A DNA stretch of 35,505 nt from NCBI GenBank assembly GCA_964635845.1, contig CAZWNO010000030.1, forward strand, positions 1-35,505. The letters are read 5' to 3'. This document shows, in pieces, positions 9,682 to 18,085 of this stretch; within the stretch, counting starts at the first letter, position 1, and each line of letters begins with the position of its first letter. The notes under the pieces were generated by a model. That model did not search any database and was not told the DNA's origin. It saw only the letters and a list, made by a program, of their open reading frames with translations. The DNA comes from SZUA-365 sp964635845. Lineage in GTDB: Bacteria > Bacteroidota > Ignavibacteria > SZUA-365. A program made the position numbers and the translations under genes.

Positions 9682-11574
9682 ATGCGCCAGATGTTCGTGC
9701 ATTTCCGCCCGTTGTCACCTTTCCACTCTCCGCTGATTCTTCCCCTGCTCGTTCTCCTCTGCCTGCCCGTATACACTGACGCACAGAATGTCGAATTCGA
9801 ACCGGGACGCTGGGACCTGACGCAGGCAGCGGTGAAGGAACACCGGGGACGGAACTGCCTGACAGGAACGGCATCACTCAGGAACGTCAAGTTGAAGGAC
9901 GGCGTGGTCGAGGTCGACGTGCTGGTGACGGGCGGGACTTCATATCCGGGCATCATCTTCCGGCGCAGCTCGGACAGCGATTTCGAGCGCATCTACCTGC
10001 GCCCCCACCGGGCAGGTTACTATCCCGACGCCGTGCAGTACTCGCCGACGTTCAACGGTATGGAAGCCTGGCAGCTGTACAACGGTCCGGGCTATACCGC
10101 GGCCTGCGAACTTCCGCCCGATACGTGGATTCGCCTCCGCCTCGAATTCCGTGACGAGCAGGCGCGGCTCTTCATCGGCGGAAGCCGGACGCCTGCACTC
10201 GTGGTGCAGTACCTGAAGCACGCTCCGGTCCACGGTTCGATCGGACTCGACGCCCCGCAGGACGGCAGTGCGTACTTTTCGCGCTTCAGCTATCATGAAG
10301 ATGCCACGCTGGAATTCGCAGCAGCCCCCGCGCAGCGCATCCTTCCCGGCACCATCACGCACTGGGAGCTTTCGCGCGTCTTCAGGACGAGCGCCATCGA
10401 CATGGAGCGAACACCCGAACAGCAGGAGCTCGAGGAACCGCGATGGGAGCGTGTCGAAAGCGAGGCCGGCGGACTCGTCAATGTCGCGCGCTTCCGCGCG
10501 CGCACGGGCAGCGAGGCGGAATGCGTCTGGGCGCGCGCGACGATCCGTGCCGCGGAAGACGGTCCGCGCGAACTGCAATTCGGATACAGCGATGCGATTT
10601 CCATTTTCTGCAACGGCCGTCTGCTGTATGCCGGCAGCAGCGCGTACCGCGAGCGCGATCCCTCCTTTCTCGGCATCGCCGGCTATTTCGATGCCGTGTT
10701 TCTCCCGCTCGAGGAAGGTGAAAACGAATTGCTGCTCTGCGTCTCCGAATCCTCCGGTGGCTGGGGTTTCATAGCCCGCGACGCCGATACCGAAATGCGC
10801 GATGCGATGCTCGAACCGAAATGGGATCTGAAGCGCCGGCTGCGCTTCCCCGAATCAGTCACCTATGACGCCGCGCACGGCGTGTTCTACGTTTCGAATT
10901 TCTACGACGACGGAAAGGAGTTCATCTCGAAAATCAGTCCCGACGGAGAAGTGCTCTCGCTTCGCTGGGCGGGCGGACTCGAGCGTCCCACCGGACTCGC
11001 CATGCATGCCGACCGTCTTTACGCGGTTGATCGCAAGGGTGTGGCGGTGATCAATCCCGCGAGCGGTATGATCGAAAAGCGCATCGACGCTACGGAGGCG
11101 CAATTTCTCAACGACATCGCCTTCGACGAAGCGGGCATCGGCTACGTCACCGACTCGCGGGCAAACCGCATATTGAAACTCGAAGGCGACCGGCTCGCAC
11201 CCTGGCTCGAAGGCGCGGTGCTCGGAAGTCCCAACGGCATCTGGGTGGAAAAGGGCGAGCTGTTCATCGGCAACTCCGACGATGCGATGATCAAGGTCAT
11301 GAATCTCGCGACGATGGACTGGCGTCCCTTTGCGCAGCTCGACGCAGGCACTGTCATCGACGGGCTCACCGGCATGGGCGATGGCCGCATTCTCGCCTCC
11401 GACCATGCGGGACGCGTTTTCATCATCTCCCCTTCCGGCAAGGAAGTGAAGACCATCCTCGACCGCAGCAGCACGCAGCGCTACTGTGCCGATTTCGCAT
11501 ATGTCCCCGCGCTCAAGCTGCTGGTCATTCCGTCACTGCAGGAGAACTCACTCACGGCATTCTCGCTGCCGTAA
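9682..11574 (+). CDS. Exported two-domain protein: concanavalin-like fold plus C-terminal NHL/SMP-30-type beta-propeller
   Basis: The start at 9682 follows GGAGG by six bases and gives a signal peptide ending TDAQ; 630 residues result. The first ~190 mature residues resemble the laminin-G/concanavalin-like fold of 3-keto-disaccharide-hydrolase-like domains (GVVEVDVLVTGG, YPGIIFRRS, WIRLRLEFRDEQARLFIGG). A middle beta-sandwich-like stretch (about 230-370) contains CNGRLLYAGSSAY. The last ~240 residues are a repeat-rich propeller of the gluconolactonase/SMP-30/NHL type (FPESVTYDAAHGVFYVSN, RPTGLAMHADRLYAVD, LNDIAFDEAGIGYVTDS, GSPNGIWVEKGELFIGN). I cannot tell whether the propeller is a lactonase or only a binding domain. 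There is no T9SS tail. It probably follows the LRR gene in one operon. Confidence 0.85.
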   Translation: MRQMFVHFRPLSPFHSPLILPLLVLLCLPVYTDAQNVEFEPGRWDLTQAAVKEHRGRNCLTGTASLRNVKLKDGVVEVDVLVTGGTSYPGIIFRRSSDSDFERIYLRPHRAGYYPDAVQYSPTFNGMEAWQLYNGPGYTAACELPPDTWIRLRLEFRDEQARLFIGGSRTPALVVQYLKHAPVHGSIGLDAPQDGSAYFSRFSYHEDATLEFAAAPAQRILPGTITHWELSRVFRTSAIDMERTPEQQELEEPRWERVESEAGGLVNVARFRARTGSEAECVWARATIRAAEDGPRELQFGYSDAISIFCNGRLLYAGSSAYRERDPSFLGIAGYFDAVFLPLEEGENELLLCVSESSGGWGFIARDADTEMRDAMLEPKWDLKRRLRFPESVTYDAAHGVFYVSNFYDDGKEFISKISPDGEVLSLRWAGGLERPTGLAMHADRLYAVDRKGVAVINPASGMIEKRIDATEAQFLNDIAFDEAGIGYVTDSRANRILKLEGDRLAPWLEGAVLGSPNGIWVEKGELFIGNSDDAMIKVMNLATMDWRPFAQLDAGTVIDGLTGMGDGRILASDHAGRVFIISPSGKEVKTILDRSSTQRYCADFAYVPALKLLVIPSLQENSLTAFSLP

Positions 11575-11591
11575 ACCGGATCGGAGGATGC

Positions 11592-11690
11592 TCACCGCAG
11601 CGTGATCGGCAGCGTCTGCACGTCGCTGCCCTCCTGCGCGCGCAGGATATACTCGCCCCGCATGAGGTCCGCGGTGGAAATGATCCGGTC
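11592..11690 (-). pseudogene. Orphan T9SS C-terminal tail fragment downstream of sdaA
   Basis: Reading the minus strand from 11690 to the TGA at 11594-11592 gives 33 codons beginning DRIISTADLMRGEYILRA and ending LPITLR. This matches the end of a type IX sorting domain (L.xGxYxLRx..G then a hydrophobic strand and a basic last residue). No ORF with a start leads into it; it begins at the sdaA stop codon in a different frame. The simplest reading is a remnant of a deleted T9SS gene. It is short, so resemblance by chance cannot be excluded. Confidence 0.35.
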
Positions 11691-12903
11691 AGGATTTCTT
11701 CGTACTCGGGAGCCGCACGTTCACCGCGAGTCCGCCGGCAGAGGTTTCCCGGTAGAGGCTGGGAATGTCGTGTCCCGTGTCGCGCATCGTTTTCACCACG
11801 CGGTCGAAGCTGACGCGGTGCGTGCCGTCGGAGAGGATGGCGAAGGTGTTGGCGTCGAGCGCGCGCGAGGCGGCAAAGGCGTTGCGCTCGATGCAGGGCA
11901 CCTGCACGAGTCCCGCCACCGGATCGCAGGTGAGGCCGAGATGGTGCTCGAGTCCCATCTCCGCGGCATACTCCACCTGCCGTATGCTGCCGCCGAAGAG
12001 CTGCACGGTCGCGGCGGAGGCCATCGCGCAGGCGGTGCCGATTTCTCCCTGACAGCCGACTTCCGCGCCGGAGATGGACGCGTTCTTCTTCACGAGATTG
12101 CCGATGAGCCCGGCCGTCGCGAGCGCGCGGAGAATTTTTACATCGGTATACTGATGCCTGGTCTGCAGGTAATAGAGCACCGCGGGCAGGACGCCGCTCG
12201 ATCCGCAGGTGGGCGCTGTGACGATCGTGCCGCCGCCGGCGTTGTGCTCGGCGACCGCGAGCGCGTAGGCGAACACCAGGCTGCGGCGCCTGAGCGAACC
12301 CTTGAAACTCTTCGCCTTGACGAAATAGGACGCCGCTTTGCGCTGCAGATGCAGCGGACCCGGCAGTGCGCCTTCCTCGTCGAGCCCGGCCTTCACGGCC
12401 GCCTTCATCGCCTGCCAGATTTCCGCGAGGAAATCCCGGATCTCCTCTCCCTCGCGCTGCGCGACGTATTCCCAGAAGTGAATGCCATGCCGTTCGCACC
12501 AGGGGAGTATTTCATTCATGGTGGAAAAATCGTACAGCGACGGAGGTGACGATTCCGGGGTGCCGTCGTCGAGCCGGCCTCCGCCGATGCTGTACACGGT
12601 CCACTCATCCAGGACCTGATTCTCCTCTGAAATCACGGCAAAGGTGAGCGCGTTCGGATGCCGGGGAAGCGCGATCTCGGGCTTCCAGACGAATTCCACC
12701 GCGGCCGGTGCAAGAGCATTCAGGATGGCCCGGTCCGTTAAATGTCCCGCGCCCGTCGCCGCGAGGCTGCCGTACAGCGTGACGCGGAAGGACCTCGCCT
12801 CCGGATGCCGTTCCCGGTAGCGCAGGGCCGCGCGTCGCGGTCCGATCGTATGGCTGCTCGAGGGTCCCTGTCCGATCTTGTAGAGTTCGCGAATCGATTC
12901 CAT
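11689..12903 (-). CDS. sdaA: L-serine dehydratase (iron-sulfur L-serine ammonia-lyase)
   Basis: This 404-residue enzyme deaminates L-serine to pyruvate and ammonia using a [4Fe-4S] cluster. The N terminus has GPSSSHT at residues 13-19, then the beta domain, then the catalytic alpha domain with TAPTCGSSG. Three cysteines sit in the cluster motifs: C284 (GCQGEIG), C326 (LTCDPVAG) and C337 (VPCIERN). Their spacing of 42 and 11 residues equals that of the characterised Legionella enzyme. The alpha and beta parts are fused in one chain. GAGG lies nine bases before the ATG. The gene lies downstream of the MntH-Usp gene and the 67-codon ORF on the same strand and may be co-transcribed. It probably supplies pyruvate from amino acids. 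The C-terminal residues RLPSTKKS after GGLAVNV are slightly unusual and abut the T9SS remnant. Confidence 0.97.
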   Translation of the reverse strand: MESIRELYKIGQGPSSSHTIGPRRAALRYRERHPEARSFRVTLYGSLAATGAGHLTDRAILNALAPAAVEFVWKPEIALPRHPNALTFAVISEENQVLDEWTVYSIGGGRLDDGTPESSPPSLYDFSTMNEILPWCERHGIHFWEYVAQREGEEIRDFLAEIWQAMKAAVKAGLDEEGALPGPLHLQRKAASYFVKAKSFKGSLRRRSLVFAYALAVAEHNAGGGTIVTAPTCGSSGVLPAVLYYLQTRHQYTDVKILRALATAGLIGNLVKKNASISGAEVGCQGEIGTACAMASAATVQLFGGSIRQVEYAAEMGLEHHLGLTCDPVAGLVQVPCIERNAFAASRALDANTFAILSDGTHRVSFDRVVKTMRDTGHDIPSLYRETSAGGLAVNVRLPSTKKS

Positions 12904-12928
12904 GCCGAAGCCTCATGCGTGGATGCCA

Positions 12929-12960
12929 GATCACTCTGGCGTTCGTGCGGGATAGTGATC
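12929..12960 (-). repeat. Inverted repeat in the sdaA leader
   Basis: GATCACT (12929-12935) and AGTGATC (12954-12960) form a perfect 7-bp inverted repeat around 18 bases. A second small palindrome, GCCAGA-TCAC-TCTGGC (12925-12940), overlaps its left arm. It sits between the 67-codon ORF and the sdaA start and could be an operator or a leader hairpin; no function is assignable. Confidence 0.3.
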
Positions 12961-13162
12961 AGTCATGCTGCCGCGGAGCCGGGGAGTATTCCCGGAGATC
13001 CGCGGTACTTTCAATATACGGAAGAGAAGGATGATCGAGGCGGGCGAGATAGGCCGCGGCTGTGGCTCCTCCGACAACGATACGAACGTCGGACGGAAGC
13101 AGCCGCACGAGTTCGATCGGAAGCGGGAATAGTAGTCCATCACGGAGTGTCGGGAAAGTCAC
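12959..13162 (-). CDS. Hypothetical 67-residue protein, start overlaps the mntH-usp stop (GTGA)
   Basis: A GTG start at 13162 overlaps the TGA stop of the MntH-Usp gene as GTGA, the layout used for translational coupling. The product (67 residues) is non-repetitive with balanced composition: a segment LVRLLPSDVRIVVGGATAAA followed by YIESTADLREY. The VRIVVGG strand and the YIES.ADL ending vaguely recall the last strand-helix unit of a Rossmann-like (for example cobalamin-binding) domain, but it is far too short for a full domain. It may be a regulatory microprotein or the relic of a larger gene. No signal peptide or membrane segment is present. The family is not recognised. Confidence 0.4.
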   Translation of the reverse strand: MTFPTLRDGLLFPLPIELVRLLPSDVRIVVGGATAAAYLARLDHPSLPYIESTADLREYSPAPRQHD

Positions 13163-15042
13163 CGTGATTTCTGCGGACGCTCGCCCTGCGGATGAGCGAT
13201 GCGCACGATGAGCATCGGGATGTCGAGCGCATGCCGCACGGTGTCAACCGTCTGGCCGTAGATCAGGTCCTCGATTCCGCGATGACCGTGCGAGCCGCAT
13301 ACGAGCAGGTCGAGCCGGAGTTCACGGACGGCGAGCACGAGTTCCCTTGCGGGCTCTCCGGTGCGGTGGCAGATATCCACCGGCAGATCCCTCCCTTCGA
13401 TCTCGCGCGCCAGTTCTTCGAGATACACGCGGTCTTCCTTGCTGTGCCGCGGCTCAGTGTCGGAGCCCTGCACGATCGCGGAGGGGGCTTCGGTGACATG
13501 GATGAGGGTGAGGGTCGCTTCGTTCTGCCGCGCCATGCCGACGGCGGCCGAGAGAATTTCGGCATCGCCATCAATATGTTCGAGAGCCACACCGATGCGC
13601 TGCATGCGGCGGGGCGCGATGCGCGATGCGATATGCCGGCTGCTCGTGACGATGCCGCTGTCCCACGCTGCCTCGCGTTTCCAGAGGGGACGCAGCACGA
13701 GATACGCCAGCACTCCGAGAAGCAGCAGCAGGGCGGGACCGATCAGCAGCAGGTACCATTGCGATACCGTCGCCAGCCATTCCTGCAGCGCATCGTACAC
13801 CAGCTTCATGTTCAGCGAAACGATCACCGCGGTGATGAGCCATGCGAAGATGCGCACCCACGGCTTGTTCACGAACAGACCCATTTTCATGCGATCGGAG
13901 GTGAACTGGATCAGTGGAATGATCGCGAAGGGGAGCTGGAGACTGAGCACGACCTGGGAGAGAATGAGCAGGCGATACGTTCCCTCCTCGCCCATCGCCG
14001 CGATGACGAACACCGCCGGCAGGAGCGCGATGCTCCGCGTGATCAGGCGGCGCAGCCAGGGACGCATGCGAAGATTGACGAATCCCTCCATCACCACCTG
14101 TCCCGAAATCGTGCCTGTGATGGTGGAACTCTGTCCCGCCGCCAGCAGCGCCAGCGCGAACAGCACCGGCGCGAGATGCGTCCCCAGCAGCGGTTCGAGC
14201 AGATGGTGCGCCTGCTGGATCTCCGTGACTACGATGCCGCGGCTGTGGAAATCGGCGGCGCTGATGATGAGAATCGCGGCGTTGACGAAGAACGCCGCAT
14301 TCAGCGCGATGCTCGAATCGATGAAATTGAAACGGCAGGCTTCCGCTTTCGCGGTGTAGGTGTTCGCGATGCCCCGTGTCTGCACCAGCGCGGAATGCAG
14401 GTACAGGTTGTGCGGCATGACCGTTGCGCCGATGATGCCGATCGCGATGAACAGCGCTCCGTCGGGGAGGCGTGGCACGAAGCCCTGCGCGACGCCATGC
14501 CAATCGGGCGAGGAAAGGAAAATCTCGATGAAGAAACTGACGCCGATGGTGGCGATCAATAAAAGGATGAACGCCTCCATTTTCCTGATACCGAGCCGCT
14601 GGATCGCGAGCAGAAGCAGCGTGTCGAAGGCCGTGATCAGGCAGCCCCAGAGCATCGGAAAACCGAACAGCAGATTCAACCCGATGATCGTTCCCAGCGC
14701 CTCGGCGAGATCGGTGGCAATGATCGCCACTTCCGCGAGAATCCACAGCACGATCCGCACCGGCACGGGGTACTCCTTCCGGCACCCCTGGGCGAGATCG
14801 TATCCGGTGACGATGCCCAGCCGGGCCGACAGCGTCTGGAGCAGGACGGCCATCACATTCGACATGAGCAGCACCCAGATCAGCGTGTAGCCGAAACGCG
14901 CGCCGCCCTCGATATCGGTGGCCCAGTTGCCCGGATCCATGTATCCGACGCTGACGAGATACGCGGGACCGGCAAAGCTCATCAACCGGCGCAGCCAACT
15001 GCCGCGTCGTACGGTGACGGTGCTTTCCTGTCCTTCAGCCAT
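13159..15042 (-). CDS. mntH: Nramp-family divalent metal (Mn2+/Fe2+) transporter fused to a UspA domain
   Basis: The 627-residue protein joins two modules. Residues about 20-455 are an Nramp/MntH transporter with about eleven transmembrane helices. The metal-binding DPGN motif in helix 1 is at D36-N39 and the helix-6 MPHN motif has M209; their spacing (173 residues) is close to that in characterised Nramp proteins. It should import Mn2+ or Fe2+ with protons. From about residue 477 a universal stress protein domain follows (RIGVALEHIDGDAEIL, LTLIHVTEAPSA, LDLLVCGSHGHRGIEDLIYG), with the G-x2-G-x9-G nucleotide-binding loop followed by Gln instead of Ser/Thr. Fused Usp domains probably sense ATP or stress and modulate transport (inference). 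Typical MntH proteins end near residue 410-440, so the fusion is the notable feature. No strong ribosome site is visible. Confidence 0.95.
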   Translation of the reverse strand: MAEGQESTVTVRRGSWLRRLMSFAGPAYLVSVGYMDPGNWATDIEGGARFGYTLIWVLLMSNVMAVLLQTLSARLGIVTGYDLAQGCRKEYPVPVRIVLWILAEVAIIATDLAEALGTIIGLNLLFGFPMLWGCLITAFDTLLLLAIQRLGIRKMEAFILLLIATIGVSFFIEIFLSSPDWHGVAQGFVPRLPDGALFIAIGIIGATVMPHNLYLHSALVQTRGIANTYTAKAEACRFNFIDSSIALNAAFFVNAAILIISAADFHSRGIVVTEIQQAHHLLEPLLGTHLAPVLFALALLAAGQSSTITGTISGQVVMEGFVNLRMRPWLRRLITRSIALLPAVFVIAAMGEEGTYRLLILSQVVLSLQLPFAIIPLIQFTSDRMKMGLFVNKPWVRIFAWLITAVIVSLNMKLVYDALQEWLATVSQWYLLLIGPALLLLLGVLAYLVLRPLWKREAAWDSGIVTSSRHIASRIAPRRMQRIGVALEHIDGDAEILSAAVGMARQNEATLTLIHVTEAPSAIVQGSDTEPRHSKEDRVYLEELAREIEGRDLPVDICHRTGEPARELVLAVRELRLDLLVCGSHGHRGIEDLIYGQTVDTVRHALDIPMLIVRIAHPQGERPQKSR

Positions 15043-15154
15043 GAATCAATCCGGAACCGGTCTGGAATCTTGACAGGAACAACATGCAGATGTGATCGGG
15101 AAAAACCAAGCAGCACGCCCGCGGCTACCGCGAGGCAGCTTTCCGCCGGAACGA

Positions 15155-16669
15155 TTATCTCAGCAGAACGATGGGCTGCGTCCGCCGCTGCGATCCGTTC
15201 GCGACCTGGAGGAAGTAGCAGCCCGCGCGATGCAGCCCCGGAGCGATGGAGACCTGCGTCGGGACATCCCCGCCGGCCGATTCATGCGTCCATTCCTCCA
15301 CCGCGCGTCCGACCGCATCGAACAGCGTGATCGTCAGAAGGCCCGCCTCGAAACCACCGATCGAGATCCGCGCATTGTCCCGCACCGGCTGGGGAAAGAC
15401 GGTGACATGCAGATATTCCGGAGTTTGTAATCCTTTTATATCGGTCGTCGCCGTATCGGCCTCGATCGCCCCGATGCTGGGCGGAACGTTGAAAGGCCTG
15501 CCGTAGAAATCCGTCATGGGAGCGGCCATCGCGGTACCCGCGCCGATCGCGGGCGATCCGGCGAGCAGCGAGAAATCGCCGTCGATCAGCACCGGTGCGC
15601 GCAATTGCGGATTGAATCCGATGAGCGCGCCAAAGTCCGGGGTCGGGGTGTTGGGTCCGCTCCACGACGGATTCTCCGTGTTGAACCACAGGTTGCTGCG
15701 GAACTGGAAGGTCTCGGGCGCGGTGTCGGGACCGATGTTGATCGTCGGTCCGGCCGCCCTGTTGTCGAGCACCACGAGGTTGTTCATGAAGGTGTTGTTG
15801 CCGCAGGGCTCGAAACGCGCATCGGTGCTCTCCTGCAGGATGCGCAGCGCCCATTTTTCCGGAAGAAAGATCGTGTTCTGCACGACCGCGCAGTTGACCG
15901 CGCCGACGTAGGCTATGGGCGCCTCGGCTCCGGTGAAGATGTTGGCGAACACGAGAATCTGCGAGGCCTCGAACGGCGCGTCGAGGGGACGGAAGAACTG
16001 CAGTCCCGTCGAGCCGCCGATGTTGATCGCGCGCTGTCCCCCATTGTAGAACTCGTTCCTCGTAATCTGGATATACTGCGTGCCGCCTTTCGCCTGGATG
16101 CAGTTCGAACCCGCGTTCTCGAAACGGTTGCTTTCAAACAGGCCGAAGTGACAGCCCACCATATCGATCATGCTGCCTCCGGCCGCGCCGTTCGTGAAGC
16201 GGCAGCCGCGCACGGTGAAGCTGTCCACCCCCGACATCTTCAACATGTCGTTGTTCCCGGTCGCGTTGATACCGAGCCATTCGCAGTCCTCGATCAGCAG
16301 GTGCCGGGCGGGACTCTCGTAGCTGCCGCCGTCGTCGATGTTCAGTCCGTTTCCGGTCTGTCCGTCGAAGGTCAGGCGCGTGATGCGAATGTACGCCGGG
16401 TCGGTGAGCTGGAACGCATTTCCTCCGCCCGAGATCAGCGCGCCGTTCTCGCCCGTGATGGTGATCCAGGCGTCGGGCGTACCCTGAAGATTCGCGACAT
16501 ACGCACCGCCGGCATGCGTGCCGCCGAGAAAGAGAATCGTATCGCCCGGCAGCGCATCCGCGGCCGCGGCCTCGAGGCTGCCGTAGCCGCCGCTGCCGAT
16601 CGGCAGCACGCGCGCCTGCGCCGATATGTCAACAAGAAGAATAGCGATCAGGAGGAAGAAAGTTCTCAT
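15155..16669 (-). CDS. Secreted right-handed beta-helix protein with T9SS tail
   Basis: The 504-residue protein starts at an ATG with AGAGG five bases upstream and has a signal peptide (MRTFFLLIAILLVDISAQA). Residues about 30-330 form a parallel beta-helix of the pectate-lyase type: repeated short rungs such as WITITGENGALISGGGNAF, YIRITRLTFDGQTGNGL, HLLIEDCEWLGI, SFTVRGCRFTNG, YIQITRNEFYNGGQRAINIGG. A GSPAIGAG motif follows near residue 380, common in choice-of-anchor/parallel-helix proteins. The last ~85 residues are a T9SS sorting domain (VFPQPVRDNARISI, LTITLFDAVGR, GCYFLQV). It could bind or cleave polysaccharide, but I see no definite lyase active site. It is monocistronic or first of the minus-strand run that ends with sdaA. 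Confidence 0.92.
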   Translation of the reverse strand: MRTFFLLIAILLVDISAQARVLPIGSGGYGSLEAAAADALPGDTILFLGGTHAGGAYVANLQGTPDAWITITGENGALISGGGNAFQLTDPAYIRITRLTFDGQTGNGLNIDDGGSYESPARHLLIEDCEWLGINATGNNDMLKMSGVDSFTVRGCRFTNGAAGGSMIDMVGCHFGLFESNRFENAGSNCIQAKGGTQYIQITRNEFYNGGQRAINIGGSTGLQFFRPLDAPFEASQILVFANIFTGAEAPIAYVGAVNCAVVQNTIFLPEKWALRILQESTDARFEPCGNNTFMNNLVVLDNRAAGPTINIGPDTAPETFQFRSNLWFNTENPSWSGPNTPTPDFGALIGFNPQLRAPVLIDGDFSLLAGSPAIGAGTAMAAPMTDFYGRPFNVPPSIGAIEADTATTDIKGLQTPEYLHVTVFPQPVRDNARISIGGFEAGLLTITLFDAVGRAVEEWTHESAGGDVPTQVSIAPGLHRAGCYFLQVANGSQRRTQPIVLLR

Positions 16670-16806
16670 GGTACCTCTGAAATTCAGGGATGAATTCGTT
16701 CATTGCCCTTGGGGGGGTGAATCGGTACGTTCTTACGTATGGGCGAATATGGGAGTTGCATCGCCCGATCACAAAATCAATTCATCACGTTCACAGGGAG
16801 ACCCTC

Positions 16807-17028
16807 ATGAGTGAAGAACCCTTCGTGCAGTTCACGGGCTTTTTCGATGACGATGGCAATCGTTACGAGCCTGACAGCATTCCCAAGCCGTCGCTGTGCG
16901 TGCTGTGCCGGGAGGACGACAATCCTCACCATTTCGAGGAAGTGCTCTGCGTGCTCTCGCGTCTCGATCACATGCTCGAGGGCGAGAACAGGGAATTCGT
17001 CTGCCACGCGTTCGTTCCGCGCGAGTGA
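16807..17028 (+). CDS. Small Cys-rich protein of unknown function (possible zinc knuckle)
   Basis: The product has 73 residues and starts at an ATG preceded by GGGAGA. It is acidic, has no signal peptide or membrane segment, and carries a CxxC (C31, C34) followed by H41, H42 and C48, then C66 and H67. This arrangement could hold one zinc ion. The aromatic N terminus (FVQFTGFFDDDGN) is distinctive. I do not recognise the family. It stands alone between a divergent beta-helix gene and the microprotein gene 79 bases downstream. It is probably cytoplasmic. Confidence 0.75.
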   Translation: MSEEPFVQFTGFFDDDGNRYEPDSIPKPSLCVLCREDDNPHHFEEVLCVLSRLDHMLEGENREFVCHAFVPRE

Positions 17029-17107
17029 GATCCGCCCTTGCGCCTTAAATCAATTTTCTCCATCTTTTTCTCCCGAATAAACACCGGAAGATGGAGGAGC
17101 ACTGACC

Positions 17108-17242
17108 ATGGATCTTTCACAGCCTGTCCTGTCGATCGGCGGGATGTACCGCATTGGTTCGGCCATCGTCTTCCGTCACTGGCTGCCGGTGCTGCTCGTG
17201 GCCATTTTCGTGGTCGTGCCGGCCTGCGTGGCCCAGGAGTAA
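17108..17242 (+). CDS. 44-residue single-pass membrane microprotein
   Basis: This short ORF has a strong ribosome site (GGAGGAG, eight bases upstream) and a TAA stop four bases before the next ATG. The product starts MDLSQPVLSIGGMYRIGSA and has a hydrophobic segment WLPVLLVAIFVVVPACVA near its C terminus, ending QE. The segment could be a membrane anchor or, with ACVA, an unusual late signal. AGGAG in its last codons serves as ribosome site for the following gene, so the two are probably translationally coupled. No family is recognised. The ribosome site and coupling argue that it is real; length is the main doubt. Confidence 0.6.
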   Translation: MDLSQPVLSIGGMYRIGSAIVFRHWLPVLLVAIFVVVPACVAQE

Positions 17243-17245
17243 GCG

Positions 17246-18085
17246 ATGTTTGTTGTCTTCGTTGTTGTCTTCATCATCCTCGCCGCCGCGGCGTATCTCT
17301 ACGTGCAGCATCATTCCTTCAGCAGCATGGTCTGGAAGGAAGTGCGCGAGCTGGCGGGCGATCCGCCGAACGCGCTCGAGACGGTGGTGGATCCGGCCGT
17401 GCTGCCCGTACCGCTGCGGCGTTATCTCGCCCATGTGATCAAGGGCGGACGCGCGCCCGCGACCTTCGCGCGGATGCGGCACGGAGGTACATTCCGTCGA
17501 TCGGCCGATGAAAACTGGTTCCCGATCCGCGGCGAACAGTATTACGCGACCGCCGAACCTGCGTTCGTCTGGGCGGCGACGATGAAGATGAATCCCTTCG
17601 TCTGGGTGCGCGGAAGGGACAAATACACGGAGGGGCGTGGAAATATGCTGATAAAGCTGCTGTCGGCCGTGACGGTCGCGGACGCCGCCGGTCCGGAGAT
17701 GAACCAGTCGACGCTGCTGCGCTATATTTCCGAAATGCCCTGGTTCCCGACTGCCTTCCTCACCGTTCCGGGCATCGGCTATGTCGGCATCGACGACGAC
17801 TCGTTCGAGCTGCACATGACGCATGGCGGCAGCACGGTGCGCGGACGTTTCACCGTCGATGCGCAGGGCGCGATTACGGACTTCTTCACGGAGGACCGCT
17901 ACCGTGACGACGATGGGAATATGCTGCGCACGCCGTGGGCCATCCGCTACGGAGAGTGCGAGTGGTTCGACGGCATGCGCATTCCCGTGTTCGGAGAGGC
18001 GCGCTGGCTGCTGCCCGAGAGCGAGTTCCCGTATGCGCGCTTCCGCATCGAGCGCATGGAATACGACATCCCGGCTCCGTTTTGA
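17246..18085 (+). CDS. Membrane-anchored DUF6544/DUF6920-like protein
   Basis: The 279-residue product begins with an uncleaved-looking N-terminal membrane segment (MFVVFVVVFIILAAAAYLYV) and continues as a soluble domain. The pattern LPVPLRRYL, then RGEQYYAT..PAFVWAATMKMNPF, RGRDKYTEGRGNMLIKLL and MNQSTLLRYISEMPWFPTAFL matches what I know of the DUF6544/DUF6920 family, whose molecular role is not established. The ribosome site AGGAG lies in the end of the 44-residue ORF four bases upstream. The gene's stop codon is directly followed by a 25-bp tandem repeat. Family assignment is from memory of the motif order and is moderately certain; function unknown. Confidence 0.8.
   Translation: MFVVFVVVFIILAAAAYLYVQHHSFSSMVWKEVRELAGDPPNALETVVDPAVLPVPLRRYLAHVIKGGRAPATFARMRHGGTFRRSADENWFPIRGEQYYATAEPAFVWAATMKMNPFVWVRGRDKYTEGRGNMLIKLLSAVTVADAAGPEMNQSTLLRYISEMPWFPTAFLTVPGIGYVGIDDDSFELHMTHGGSTVRGRFTVDAQGAITDFFTEDRYRDDDGNMLRTPWAIRYGECEWFDGMRIPVFGEARWLLPESEFPYARFRIERMEYDIPAPF

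Noticed and set aside
12925..12960. Riboswitch in the sdaA leader
   Set aside because: There is only a simple inverted repeat; no known riboswitch core could be recognised.
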